Shown: positions 41,937-52,999 of the stretch, piece by piece
Layout: every line of letters begins with the position of its first letter
Numbering within the stretch: the first letter of the stretch is position 1
Source: Pseudoips prasinana
Lineage: Eukaryota; Arthropoda; Insecta; Lepidoptera; Nolidae
Direction of reading: 5' to 3'
DNA length: 64,000 bases
Assembly (NCBI GenBank): GCA_951640165.1
Contig: OX621252.1
Location: 30,711,934-30,775,933 of the forward strand
Translations under genes and position numbers: made by a program
Notes under the pieces: model-generated
The model's input: only the letters and a program-made list of their open reading frames with translations
Database searches by the model: none
What the model was told of the DNA's origin: nothing

Positions 41937-42116
41937 AAATAAAAGAAAGAAAATAAACAAAAGAAAGAAGAGAAAGAAAAGAAAGAACAGAAAGAAAAGA
42001 AGGAAAAGAAAGAAAAGAAAACAGAGAAGGAAAATAAAGAAAAGAAAAAGAAAAGAAAAAAAGGAAAGAAAGAAGAGTAAGAAGAGAAAAGAAAGAAAAA
42101 GAAAGGAAAGAAAAGC
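41937..42116. repeat. 180-bp almost pure purine tract, (gaaa)n type
   Basis: Nearly all A/G on the plus strand, with only a handful of pyrimidines and irregular gaaa/gaag units. The minus-strand 'Phe/Ser' frame (41894-42118) is an artefact of this. Such tracts can form triplex DNA. Confidence 0.95.
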
Positions 42117-42235
42117 ATAAGCTACAGCAAAAAAATACTGTAGCGCTGGTATCCTAGTTGGCCTAGTGTTTACTGTAATTATATGACCTCCCTCACACTA
42201 TCTACATGGCGAAATATAAGTAGTGGACGTAACTT

Positions 42236-42458
42236 AAGGAGCTTCTCAGCAGCTCAGTGATCAGCGATGTTAAGCACACATGCGCGCGGTCATTCTATAA
42301 ATGGGTGACCGTTGAAGTGGTTTACTTTCTGAACTTCGTGCTTCCGAGGGCAAGTTAACGGGCCCGGTTGTTGTCGTTTGGCAACAGTCGTTAAGGCATG
42401 TCGTCAGATGCCTAGGTGGCTTGAACAACTCTGACACCAGGATAAATTCCCATACGAT
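42236..42458 (+). mobile_element. 5S-SINE, copy 6
   Basis: 'cagcgatgttaagca', 'gcgcgcggtcattc' and 'aaatgggtgacc' keep the 5S order. The tail ends 'cccatacgataaagaag'. Confidence 0.78.
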
Positions 42459-42518
42459 AAAGAAGAAGAAAGTATTTAAGTATGTGTAGATAAACAACAC
42501 ACAAACTAAGGCGATATT

Positions 42519-42790
42519 AGGTAACTAGGCGCCAGAGTCGGCAATAGGGGACGGCAATCCAAAGGAGCCCTCCCAGGGTACGTGTCCCGACCATCTGGGG
42601 CATGGCGCAAAAGATGGGGTACCGGAGCAGCATACCCGCGTTCCCGGGACTCCCCTTATCAGGCGCCAAGAGAAGTCCACGGCAGGTAGGTTTAGTCGGT
42701 GCAAGTCCGACATACCCACATGGCATGCGAAGGCATTCCCCCTGACCTTTAAAATAATAAAATAATAATAAAAAAGGTAACTAGGCGCCA
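42519..42790 (+). mobile_element. Repeat H, copy 2, with 16-bp target duplication
   Basis: 'aggtaactaggcgcca' is repeated exactly at 42519-42534 and 42775-42790. Between them lies the H body (homologous to 1255-1424 reversed) ending in an (aat)n/A-rich tail, as expected of a 5'-truncated LINE or SINE. It was inserted into a 5S-SINE-like fragment that continues to about 42860 ('tagatggctgactgcc'). Confidence 0.88.
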
Positions 42791-42860
42791 ATTCAGTCTG
42801 TAGATGGCTGACTGCCAGTCATTAGAGAATAGTCGTTTAGGGTCCTACTGGTTGCCTTGT

Positions 42861-43065
42861 AAGATCTTTGACCCTGGTGCCCTCGTGTCAAAGATTTACA
42901 CTAGACCACGAGAACTAATGTCACGCAAGAGACCAAAACACAGAGGGTGTTAAGAACAGTGCCATCTATCTAGTAACTTAGAAACTATAGTCTTCGAACT
43001 ATTCAATGTACTCGTAATTTTAATGGTCTGTAGTTCATTACAAAGACAACACTCGAACATAGTGT
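42861..43065. other. Short unassigned spacer
   Basis: Nothing recognised. Confidence 0.35.
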
Positions 43066-43358
43066 TGCAACGAAGTTCCTTATCGCGCGTTGTGAAAGGG
43101 GGCTAGACGGAAAAAAATCTTCCGAAAAGTTGTCACAACACTTTTTGCAGCTGTGCGGCGTGCGCATGTTTCTCTGTCTGTCTCTCTCTCTCTCTCTTAT
43201 AGAAAGCAAGGCAGATATTTTCATTTCTATTTCGCATTAAACAGTGTGGTGTCGCGACGATTATTTTTATTGAGTGTATACAGGTTTTTCTGTACATATT
43301 AAAAATAATAAGAAATAACTTCGTTCCATCCGGGTGTCCCTTGACACTTCTCAAGTTT
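43066..43358 (+). mobile_element. MITE K, copy 3
   Basis: Same order as the K at 29188, with the (tctc)n run expanded. The left terminus has lost one G ('gcaacgaagttcc'). Confidence 0.85.
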
Positions 43359-43527
43359 TTTTTTATTCCGAACCTCCTCTTACGACTTGTCCACGCTCCA
43401 ACAGAGGGGTTATAAGTTATAAAGTTATAAACCTACCGGGTCGTTGATATCGAGGAGATATTGTGCAACGTAGGAAGAAATTACATTATTTATTTTGTAA
43501 GTTTACGAAATCGTTTAAAAATAACGC
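43359..43527. other. Unassigned spacer
   Basis: Nothing recognised between K and L. Confidence 0.35.
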
Positions 43528-43860
43528 TACGTCCTACGTAGGCGGTTCAAAGCGAACGCGATTATGAAGCGGTGACACTCGAATTCGATGCGATGCGGTG
43601 CGACGCGGCGGCTATGTCCTACGTGCACGCGAATCATCTCGCGAAGCCGCCACCGACACCGCAAAAACACGACGGCACCGCATCCAGTTCGCGCGAAAAT
43701 ATCAACTCAACTGATCCCGTTCAATTCATTTCGCGCCACTCCGCACCGCGCTTGGTCACGTAGGACGCTTCAATAGGTTTCGACTGTTTCTTGTTTTCGC
43801 GCCGCGCCGCGCCGCTTCGCGTTCGCGTCTAGATCGCTCACGCAGGACGTCGCGTAAGGT
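43528..43860 (+). mobile_element. GC-rich TIR element L, copy 4 (complete)
   Basis: The left end 'taacgctacgtcctacgtag' and right end 'cacgcaggacgtcgcgta' are imperfect inverted repeats that continue into 'gcgaacgcg' and 'aagcgg'. About 333 bp, very CpG-rich and non-coding. The 62-63-codon frames here are compositional artefacts. Confidence 0.8.
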
Positions 43861-44245
43861 AAGTCAGGTAAGTTGTATAATTTGAAGTCTTTCACGTTAA
43901 TATGCTTAGACGCATGCCCTTCCTCCAATTACCGTTCCTTCGAATTATGAAAGTGTAAAGTACACTCGTGTTTCAATTCAATTCAATTTATTATTACGTT
44001 GCATTTGCGCAGACATTCTTGTGTGTTCAGTAGCGATTGGCCGCGGGGACTCATAAATTTCACCATAAAATTTGAATATAGGAACGAAGTGTGCTCAAAT
44101 GTCATATCTTCGTAGCTCTACGTAGTGTGCATTAAGCGTCCAGTTTACGATCCGGCACCGACACCACCGACGTGAGTGCGCTCACTCGACAGCACCCAGC
44201 CTGAATCAATGCATAGGTATCTAGTCTATACTTCATTATTATTGG
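43861..44245. other. Unassigned spacer
   Basis: It contains a short (aattc)n-like stretch at 43974-43990. No gene seen. Confidence 0.35.
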
Positions 44246-44582
44246 CTGCCTCGTTGGTCTAGCGGTAGCCTGTTCACCCGCAGAGAACGAGGTTCTGGGT
44301 TCATATCCCGGGTAGGGCCAAAAGTAATTTTGGGACTTTTCTGTAAAATGAAAAACTTCTCAGCATCAGCCCGAAGTATGGGAGTTGGCGGTATTATACT
44401 GGTGTCCCGTACCTGACCTCGATCCTGTCGTGTCGTTAGGCATCCCATCGGATCATGAGAGTGATTGAATATAAAGTGCTCCTGTGTTTGCTCACACACT
44501 TGTGCACTATAATATGTCCCGTGCAGATGGCTAATCTCTATTAAGCTGCCGTGGCTGAAATTTGGCTAGGATGATATTATTA
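44246..44582 (+). mobile_element. SINE-C, copy 8
   Basis: Head 'gcctcgttggtctagcggta', a B-box-like 'gggttcatatcccggg', and the body to 'tggctaggatgatattatt'. The middle 'cctcggagagcacg' segment is deleted. Confidence 0.88.
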
Positions 44583-44599
44583 TTATTGACTATAAATGA

Positions 44600-45025
44600 T
44601 TTTGGCTGTGTGGCTTACGGCCATAAAGTATATCTAGTTGGTAGTGAGCCTGCCTACGAAGCTGGTGGTTCTGGGTTCAAATCCCGGTAAGTGCAAATAT
44701 TTGTGTCATGAGCACGAATATTTTTTTCTGAGTCATGGATGGTTTCTATGTATTTAAGTATTTATCTATCTATATAAGTATGTATATCGTCGCCTGGTAC
44801 CCATAGTACAAGCTTTGTTTAGTTTGGGGCTAGGATGATCTGTGTGACATTGTCCCTATATATTATTATTATATCGCCACCCCATCTCATCCTAGTAGAA
44901 GTCGTCCTGAGGGAATATCTACCGGAGAACGGACAGCAGTGTCTCTCTGTGTACTATGACCATCATACTGTGATCGCCAACTCGTCTGCTAAGCGTGGCG
45001 ATTATGGCATATCCCCCAAGATGAC
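44600..45025 (+). mobile_element. RTE-N, copy 8, split by SINE-A
   Basis: The leader 'ggctgtgtggcttacggcc' is cut, then resumes at about 44872 with 'atcgccaccccatctcatcc' and continues to 'gcgtggcgattatggcat' and 'cccccaagatgac'. The 81-codon frame here is not meaningful. Confidence 0.8.
44622..44870 (+). mobile_element. SINE-A, copy 5, inserted into RTE-N
   Basis: The A box is altered ('tatctagttgg'). The B-box area 'gggttcaaatcccggtaag' and the body are otherwise complete. Confidence 0.88.
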
Positions 45026-45239
45026 TTTTTACAGCCGTTATGATGATGGTTTAACACCTTACGTGCCGCGTGAAAAATGAAGTCTTTCCATTTGCGCCTT
45101 AGGGTCCACCGGTGAGCCTTCTCTTACTGTACCATTCACGCCGCGGGGATCACCCGTGAGCCAAATGACAGATTCAGCGAAAACGCTTCCTGCAGGCCGA
45201 ATACTACAGATATCTATTAAGTTATATAAGATAAGTTTT
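45026..45239. other. Unassigned spacer
   Basis: Nothing recognised. Confidence 0.35.
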
Positions 45240-45822
45240 TCTTTTGTATACCTAAATATAATCTAAAATAATAAGCATTCAGACAACCGATCGAGCATAT
45301 ATTGTGTTTGCCAACTAAATAATTCTTACTCTAATTGGACCAAATCCCGTGTTCATGCCCGCGTGAGTATGTTTTGCCGGAGCGTCTCAACTGGGTCGTG
45401 TTGAAACCGGTAGTAGATGAACCCACTGAGTTTGTTTCGCTGGGTCTTCTCAGTTGGGGCGCATTGGTTCCGGTGGTAGCAATAAAGCGCGACCGTCGTC
45501 TTTAACACAAGTTCCGTCATAATAATAATGCCTTAATATAGACAGAACCACTGACAATATGTTGTAAAAATATTAGACTTAAACTAGATAATTAAACATA
45601 ATCTCTTGACAACAACTTGATACGAGCTAGCTAAATATCATCGCTATAATAAAATAAATTTTATAAATGTTTTCATACAATCAATACAATGTGTAAATAT
45701 CTATGTAACTAGAAATAATAATGTGTACAACTATATTACTACAAAAATGTTCTGACTATTTACAAGCGCTTTTTCAAAGTCTACGTCAATAAAAACCGTT
45801 TTTTATTTATTTTTTAATTTTA
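45240..45822 (+). mobile_element. Repeat J, copy D (plus orientation)
   Basis: It extends from 'accgatcgagcatatattg' to 'caataaaaaccgttttttat'. The conserved frame reads 'REYVLPERLNWVVLKP', then 'SLGLLSWGALVPVVAIKRDR' and stops. The ATG of copy B is TTG here. Confidence 0.8.
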
Positions 45823-46294
45823 ACGAAAAAACCCACATGGACGTGAGCCGCAAGGCCTGTAGTTTAACCGATGTAGCGTGGTTCTCAAATCCATTAGAAC
45901 TTTTTTGTTTTATGAAGGTTATTATAATGACACTAGTGTTGTTGTTATTGTAACAGGGAATATTTTTGTTTTACGTATTACTCATATATTATTATGAGAT
46001 TTTATATATTTTAATAAAATCATACCATAATAATAAAAGCTCTGGGCCGTATATCAGCTTAATGCAGACAAGCAAACTTCTCAGAACAGAATAAAGTTCT
46101 TCACCCTGTAATCTAATGCGACGGCTATCCAACACCGGGTTCAAATCCAAACGAAGGTGCGGACTCATTAAACTACCCCCATCCCTCATTCAAGATACGT
46201 ATACGTATAAACGTATATTTTTCTTACAAAAAGAGTCACAATATTTTTCTCGGGGATTTGGACTGGACTCAATACCTTCCTGTGCTAACAAATT
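45823..46294. other. Unassigned spacer
   Basis: A 127-codon plus frame (46116-46499) is mostly the reverse of an RTE fragment and is not a gene. Confidence 0.4.
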
Positions 46295-46505
46295 CATCAT
46301 ACTCATCATATCAGCCATAAGACGTCTACTACTGGACATAAGCCTCCCCCAAAGATCTCCACAATTACCGGTCTTTCAGCGCATCCTGCGGTATTCAGTC
46401 ACTTACGTAGGTCATCGATCCATTTGTCACGCTGTGTCTTCCGGTCTTCGTGGTCGCCATTCGAGAACCTCCTGCCCCAGCGGCCGTCGGTTCTACTAGC
46501 TATGT
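46295..46505 (-). mobile_element. 5'-truncated RTE LINE, 3' end
   Basis: Divergent copy: 'atcagccataagacgtc', 'cacaattaccggtctt', 'gccattcgagaacctcc'. Confidence 0.78.
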
Positions 46506-46749
46506 GCCCCACTAACAAGTTACATGAAAACAAATATGAGCAAATGGGTTGCTATCCCCAAAGCTTAAATTCACTACCCACTTTTCCTAAGGGACATCAA
46601 GAGATACATTGCAAGTAAAATTGTTGAACATGTTGTAATACATTTTAAAACGGATTAGTTTTCCGGGGAGAACTGGATAATATTGCCCAAAGTATGTAAC
46701 ACCATACCGAAAATTTAAAATAATCCAGAGAAGGTTAATTACCTGTGTA

Positions 46750-47160
46750 ACGGAACAGAAAGGTCTCACTCATTATGGGCCTTATTAGACGGCTCAAAGT
46801 CACCAAAAGAGCAATGGAGAAGCCTATGCTTAGAGTTAATCCTTCGAGATCGAATCAGAAATGCTGAGATCCACAGGCGAACCAAAGTAACCGACATAGC
46901 TTGAAGAATTGCCAAGCTGAAGTGGCAGTGGGCAGAGCCCATAGCTCGCAGAGCCGAGGCTGTTGAGACAGAAAGGTTCTCGAGTGGCCATCACGAATAG
47001 GAAGACGCAACGTCGGCAGGCCCCCCTACAAGATGGTCCGATAATCTTGTGAGGGTCGCTGGAAACTACTGGACGCGAATAGCGCAAGACCGGCAATTGA
47101 TGAGATCTCTGGGGGAGGCTTGTGTCCAGCAGTGGACATCTTTCGGCTGATATGACGAAA
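46750..47160 (+). mobile_element. 5'-truncated RTE LINE, about 410 bp
   Basis: 'atgggccttattagacggct', 'aagagcaatggag', 'ggcaggcccccctac' and 'cagtggacatctttcggc' follow the RTE ORF C-terminal coding order. Stops and indels are present. Confidence 0.82.
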
Positions 47161-47992
47161 TGATGTGTTTACCCAAAAATAGTTTTGGGATGTTAAAGCA
47201 AAAAAAAGACACTCAGTACCAGCCGGCAGTAGAGAGAGGTGCGAGTACACATTTTTATTCTCTCATAGCCAGGTTACGTTTTATGTATCTAAGATTTACC
47301 TTAGTCGTATGGTTTTAAGGGGTTTGTTTAAGAAGTAGAAATATAGGTGGCACTATATTTTGAACTCTCTTAGCTGGTGACAAAGTTAAAACTTATAGAC
47401 CTACTGTTTCTTAAGAGAATAAACAAGTAATAACTTTTTCTAACGCTTTTGAAATCATCCCCTATTACCCGGCGTGAAATAATTTTCTTTTTTATGCCTG
47501 TAAACATGGTTACAGGTCCATGTAAACATTATTGTATACAAACTATTTTCTAAATATGCCAAACTTTTTTTGTTAAGCTTTCACTTCCACCCAATATAAT
47601 ATTATTATCAAAAACGGAACATGTTGGAAAATTACATTTGGGATAAGATAACAGATAAGTAGGTACATAATAGTAATATACCGTGAAATATAACACATTT
47701 GGGACGCTTTCTATTTTGTAATATTGCGTGTAACAAAATTAACTGTAAACACGTTTGTTACTCTTTTACGTAAAAACTACTGAATGTATTTTGATGAAAC
47801 TTTGCATTAATATAATTTATATATCGAATAACACATAGGCTATAAATTATAAAGTTTAATGGTGGCATACTTACCTAATATTATAAATGAAAAAAAAATG
47901 AGTATGGATGCGTGGAAGTCCGTTACTCTTTCACGCAAAATCTACGGAACGGATTTTGATGATACTTTGTAATAATACTTATAGCCTATTCC
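47161..47992. other. 0.83 kb mostly unassigned
   Basis: At about 47755-47800 and 47910-47960 there are Helitron-like words ('gttactcttttacg', 'gttactctttcacgcaaaa'). No gene. Confidence 0.4.
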
Positions 47993-48112
47993 TTTCTTTA
48001 AGGCCGGTAACGCACTTGCGGCTCCTCTGGTGTTGCAAGTGCCTATATCCGGTGGTCATCACTTACCATCAGGTAACCCACTTGCTCGTTTGCTATCGTA
48101 TTATATAAAAAA
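47993..48112 (+). mobile_element. Retroposon E, 3' fragment
   Basis: 'aaggccggtaacgcacttg' to 'cacttgctcgtttgctat' and an A-run. 5'-truncated copy in plus orientation, showing that the poly(A) end is the constant one. Confidence 0.78.
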
Positions 48113-48271
48113 AGTTATGCGTCCACACAAATATACATATTATTATATCTATATTTCACAATATTATCACCAATCACCAAAGCAAACACAGCTCTGGCTA
48201 ACCAAACTTCCTGAACATACACTCAAAGTGTAATAATAATAAATAATAATCATAATAACAAAAGCAGATAC

Positions 48272-48388
48272 TGATAACAGTTTCTTTTACAGAAAAATCC
48301 CAAACCACTTGTTTGACCGACTAGGGATTTGAACCTAGGACCTCATTGTCTGTGGTTAACCACGCTACCGCTAGACCAAAGAGGCAGA
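48272..48388 (-). mobile_element. SINE-C, head fragment
   Basis: 'cgctaccgctagaccaaag' and 'gggatttgaacctagg' are the A- and B-box regions in reverse. The tail half is absent. Confidence 0.8.
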
Positions 48389-48654
48389 ATACATTTGCAC
48401 TAAGGTTAAAGTTATATTATTATCGTCTTAATCTTTACCTACCGCCCTGGTCCGACGGCTGTGCCTACATGCATAAAAATCAATGGCGGATCTTGCCGTA
48501 CAGTCACGTACTATATTGCGGTGCTTCGTGACGTCATCATACCTATCGCATTATAATGTTGCAGATTAAATGATGGATTTGCTTGTGCTTGTTATGGTTT
48601 TTTTATGGGTACTGTTTGTATACTTGATTGCGTTGAAGTCTAGTTTTGAATTTC

Positions 48655-48835
48655 ATTGACTGCACGTGCTGCGCAGCGGTTAAAATAGTTCCAGCGTTCG
48701 ATTCCCACGCAGGACAACGATTTGTGTGACCCATAAATAGTTGTTCTGATGTACTTTGGGTTCGTTAATTGTATGTTTTTTAAATATCCCACGACACAGG
48801 GCTTCATTACTTACTATATTGTGGGTGTTTAAAAA
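48655..48835 (+). mobile_element. SINE-D, copy 2
   Basis: 'gtgctgcgcagcggttaaaa' and 'gcgttcgattcccacg', then 'ttgttctgatgtac' and 'ttaaatatcccacgacacag'. Several small deletions. Confidence 0.75.
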
Positions 48836-49130
48836 TACTTTACAAGTTAAAATCTTAACTTTCAATGTATTTTTTTTTCTGCCCGATATATTTTCTATTA
48901 CGTGCTGCGTAGTATGTTTTATCCAGTTTTATACGAACTAATTGTGCTGCTGTGTGCTTGTTGGGAATATAACTTTTTCTAGTCTATCATCCAACGGTTG
49001 TCCGGAAAGAAAGAAATTGCTGGTATGCGAGAAGACCGATAATTAACCACAAATATAAACGATATCTATACAATATACATTTTCATGTTGTGATGTGCAA
49101 GTGTAGGTACCTATCTATTCATCTATATTT

Positions 49131-49262
49131 TGACTGCACGCGTAGCAGCCGCTAAGACAGCCGCTTCGCGTCGCGTATTCGAGTCCCACGCCGGACAATG
49201 TTTGTAAAGTACCCCGCGAGTCGCGACACAGGGAATAGATTCCCTAGTGCAGACGTTGTCTT
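49131..49262 (+). mobile_element. SINE-D, copy 3
   Basis: 'gcagccgctaagacagccgc' and 'gtattcgagtcccacg', then a deletion of the middle, then 'aaagtaccccgcgagtcg' and 'ccctagtgcagacg'. Confidence 0.78.
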
Positions 49263-49598
49263 TAACAAAAAAAAATCTATGTAGTATCTATAAACATAAA
49301 CTTCGTTATCATACCCAGTACATACATACACATAACAGTACATACTTACTAACTTACCTACCAAAAACTAAACTAAGTACTCGGAATTATCTTTTGATTG
49401 AATGGCGCGCCTACTGTGACGGCGTTAATTTGATTAATTAAAACTTTGCTCAATAAATTTTGTAAGGCGTTTAATGATCTCTACTCTACATTCGAAATGT
49501 TCGTTAATTTTGTTATTTCGTCGTAATTATTTCACTGTGGAGTATTTTTAGTAATGAACATAAAATTTTTTACTGTTAGTCATTTCATGTTGAATATG
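49263..49598. other. Unassigned spacer
   Basis: It includes a (tacatacatacaca) microsatellite at about 49318-49345. No gene. Confidence 0.35.
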
Positions 49599-49854
49599 AT
49601 AATAATAATAATATCTAGGGACAATGTCACACAGATCATCCTAGCCCCAAACTAAGCAAAGCTTGTACTATAGGTACCAGGCGACGATATACATACTTAT
49701 ATAGATAGATAAATACTTCAATACATGGAAAACATCCATGACTTAGAATTAAATATTCGTGCTCATCACACAAATATTTGCACTTACCGGGATTCGAACC
49801 CAGGGCCACCAGTTTCGTAGGCAGGAGCACTACCAACTAGGCTACGGTGACCGT
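49599..49854 (-). mobile_element. SINE-A, copy 6
   Basis: Full length, reverse, with intact boxes. It directly abuts an RTE fragment at 49855. Confidence 0.92.
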
Positions 49855-50128
49855 CGTAGTAGCCAAAGATATAGAAATAGCCCGAAGACTTGCTAGGCTG
49901 AATTTGCAGAGGGCAGAGCACATAGCTCGTAGAGCCTACAGCCGCTGGGGCAGAAAGGTTCTTAAGTAGTGACCACGTACCAGAAGATGTAGCGTGGGCA
50001 GGCCCCCTACAAGATGGACTGATGATCTTGTGAGGGTCGCTGGAAACCGCTGGATGCAGGTACCGCAGAGATCTTTGGGAGATGTATTTGACGAGTAGTG
50101 GATAGGATTTATATGATGATGATGAGTG
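49855..50128 (+). mobile_element. 5'-truncated RTE LINE, 3' end
   Basis: 'agacttgctaggctgaattt', 'gtgggcaggccccctacaag', 'gaccgatgatcttgtg'-like text and a (gatgat)n tail at 50115. Confidence 0.82.
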
Positions 50129-50320
50129 GCGTTGGATGGGTGCCGAATTTAATTTACTATGTTTATTGTGTTATTAATTCCTTTTATCATAATGTTAAGA
50201 CATTCATATCCAGCTCTCACTAGTCTGTTTTTACTTTAATTTATTGCATGGGCAGTAGTTTCAGAGCCAAGTTCAAGCATGTAGGTCTTTTACATGGTTT
50301 ATCGATTGTTGATGTTGATG

Positions 50321-50553
50321 ACGGTCACCGTAGCCTAGTTGGTAGTGCTCCTGCCTACGAAGCTGGGTTCGAATCCCGGTAAGTGCAAATATTTCTGTGA
50401 TGAGCACGAATATTTGTTTCTGAGTCATGGATGTTTTCTATGTATTTAAGTATTTATTATAAGTATGTATATCGTCGCCTGGTACCCATAGTACAAGCTT
50501 TGCTTAGTTGGGGCTAGGATGATCAGTGGCATTGTCCCTAGATATTATTATTA
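50321..50553 (+). mobile_element. SINE-A, copy 7
   Basis: Complete apart from about 9 bases missing before the B box ('gaagctgggttcgaatccc') and a shortened 'tctatctatat' region. Confidence 0.9.
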
Positions 50554-50787
50554 ATCCAAGTTATTTATTTATTTTTCTTATTTTTAACATATTTATATTT
50601 ATACAATTGCTACAAAAAATAAAATAATAATATATAAATAAATTTGAAAAAAAATAGAGTTCCACCAGCGGCGGGGTTTGACACCCTAGGCCGCCGGTGG
50701 TCAGGGTGACAGAGTAAGGAACCTCCTCACAATGCGTGCCGTTCCCAATATTGCCACCTTTTGTATCCTTATTATTATTATTATATA
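50554..50787. other. Unassigned, with a GC hairpin
   Basis: 'ccaccagcggcggg' (50662) can pair with 'gccgccggtgg' (50690). This may be a retroposon 3' end. Not classified. Confidence 0.35.
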
Positions 50788-50925
50788 ATGATTACAACTG
50801 ATACCGACAGTTTAACGTGCTCTCCAAAGCACATGAAACGCTCAGAAAGAAGCAACGGTCATCCATCTGCAACCCGGCCGCGTTACTAAGTTTAGCTCGC
50901 AGATAAGTTATAAATCGGTGGGAGC
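50788..50925 (-). mobile_element. 5S-SINE, copy 7 (degraded)
   Basis: 'cagtttaacgtgctctcc' and 'ggtcatccatctgcaac' are recognisable. The head is more diverged than in the other copies. The count of eight includes the fragment next to H at 42791-42860. Confidence 0.6.
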
Positions 50926-51111
50926 ATTTTGATTGGCGTTGTTGGTAGATCCTTGCCTTTGCCTTCCTAAATTAGTTACTATTGTGTATCGTTACCAAAT
51001 TATCATAAACATTTTGATGAATCACTTCTTCGATTCTACAAAATTGCGATCGATGTATCTAAAAAAGTCAGTGTTTTTGTAAATAACTTTATTATTTTTA
51101 CGAATTCTTAG

Positions 51112-51362
51112 TGCCATCCGGACGCCGGGAGCAGGGGGCCAGCTGCCAAAATTATCTATAAAGAAATAGCTACACGTCTTGTTGAGGCAACACGTTCCCG
51201 GAATGCTTGCTTATATTTTGCCCAGCAAATAAGTGTTGCCATACAGCGTGGTAATGCTGCCAGTATTTTGGAAACATTACGAATAGGAGAAAATTTAGAA
51301 TACTTTTTATTAAACGTTTTATTTTTACATTTTCATCGGGATGTAATAACGATTTATTCATG
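51112..51362 (+). pseudogene. Coding remnant, probably transposon-derived
   Basis: The frame is open for 83 codons without a Met start and contains 'GPAAKIIYKEIATRLVEATR' and then 'QISVAIQRGNAASILETL'. The wording 'xIQRGNAASxL' recalls a repeated C-terminal module in lepidopteran transposon proteins, but I cannot name the family. It ends at TGA 51360-51362. A second open frame (51360-51623) starts in the overlapping ATGA. It is unrecognised and lies in the same block, which also holds 'ggtcgaaacgtcgggaa', common near transposon ends. Confidence 0.45.
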
Positions 51363-51885
51363 AGTTCTTTTGACGGTTCTTTTTCGAAACGTCTGTACTT
51401 CGCTTATAAAATACAACAATATGTTGCCGAAAACAAGCGTGAAGCCCTTAAAATTAAGAAATACAAAAATTTCAATCGAGAGGACGGTTTCAAATTGTCG
51501 CCGTCATGGAATCCAGTGATTAAACATTTAACACCGCGATATCTACAGTCGGTCAAAAAGTGCACTCCGTTAGTGCAGTGTGTAACCGGCCTTAACAGTG
51601 TGACAAACGATCTGTGGGGGTAGTTAAATACTCGAAGCCCTCAGTAGCGGAGCAACACCGATGCGCCAGTCATCCCGTGACCACGATCAATGCAACTTGG
51701 TCGAAACGTCGGGAAAATAACAATATGGTTAGTCGTGTTAATACCTTTTTACAATGTTTATATATTTTGCATGTTTTAATTCTTATAAACTTTTTTGTAA
51801 GTCTTGTTTTTAGTTTCACCCAAAAAGTGCTTAACGCGACTATATAAGTTTTTATTTCAAAACTGTCTTCCCTCAACACGTGCAT

Positions 51886-52289
51886 ACTTCAACTTGTGAG
51901 AAAATCTCAACCAAGTATTAATAGATTTGCATACTTAATTAATTCAGTTATAATTTAATTTAGTTACAAACTTTATCACGAACTTGCAGACAAGAAACTT
52001 ACAAGCAATAAAGAAACACCTAATTACTCCCATATCCTTGCGCAAGTAGTTCACAAAACAATTTAAACTTCCACCCCATAGCTTCAGCCTGTCATAGTTT
52101 AAGTTTACTTATAAATTTGTAGTACTTTATCTTAACGTTGTTGGAACTTAACTGGCGAACTTGATTGTTTACCTACAGGTTCTCCGTAAATTTAAAAATT
52201 CGCCTGCGGCTAAGCTGAAACCCTTCTTCAGAGAATTGAACAATAGAAATGAGTCAGGTCACTTACATTTTCGACAATGAAAGCCATAC
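51886..52289. other. Unassigned spacer
   Basis: AT-rich, no feature seen. Confidence 0.35.
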
Positions 52290-52500
52290 CGCCGACTAAC
52301 TCCAGAATTAATAGTTTTGCCAAAAATTCCAAGAACCACACTGTATCTCAAAAATAGTTACGCGATGTGTGGCAAGATCTAAAATAAAATTCCAGAGGTA
52401 ATAAAAGAAATGCCATTAAATGCCTTTAAAAAGTTAAATTTAAAATCATGGTTAACAGATAAAGCATTTTACTCCGTAAGTCAATTTATGACATAACCCC
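52290..52500 (+). pseudogene. LINE ORF2 C-terminal remnant
   Basis: The plus strand reads 'LPKIPRTTLYLKNSYAMCGK', a stop, then 'NKIPEVIKEMPLNAFKKLNL' and 'KSWLTDKAFYS', ending in TGA/TAA near 52495. Typical CR1/Jockey tail order. Confidence 0.65.
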
Positions 52501-52555
52501 TTTAATTCATGAAATTGTAATAATAATGGTGTAATAGTAATAATGTGTTAATAAT

Positions 52556-52904
52556 AATCTATACATATAAAGGAATATATACTATACGTAGGAAAGTCAA
52601 AACTGTACATTGAATATTTTTCAAAATGGGATACTTGGGGCGTGATCTACAATGGATATCCAAGCCAAAAATATAGTTTTTAGAATTTTCGACTGTGTGT
52701 TTGTTTGTCTGTATGTATGTCCGCTAAACTCAAAAGTAGGTACTGCATGGATTTACTTCAAATTTTGCATGAATTCCTAAGAGGTCGGGTACTAAGAGGT
52801 CGGGTCAACATATAGGCTACATATTATCACGCTATTACCTACGGGAGAGGAGCTATGATAATTTATAAAATTTAACGCGGGTAAAACCGCGGGGCACAGC
52901 TAGT
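52556..52904 (+). mobile_element. Helitron-like element ending CTAGT
   Basis: It ends 'gcggggcacagctagt'. The body has 'caaaactgtacattgaat', 'ggggcgtgatctacaatgg' and 'gctacatattatcacgct'. Homologous to 60112-60410 (minus) and 63300-63610. It carries a 15-bp tandem duplication, 'ctaagaggtcgggta'. Confidence 0.65.
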
Positions 52905-52999
52905 ATATTTATAATAATGTAATGTAATTATGTGTTAATATTTGCATGTCAATAAATTGGCTGAAGTTGTAAGCACCTGTACTTAGTTATAATAGTTAG

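Noticed and set aside
41894..42118. Phe/Ser-rich 74-codon frame on the minus strand
   Set aside because: Direct translation of the homopurine tract; low complexity only.
46116..46499. 127-codon plus-strand frame
   Set aside because: Most of it is the antisense of an RTE 3' fragment.
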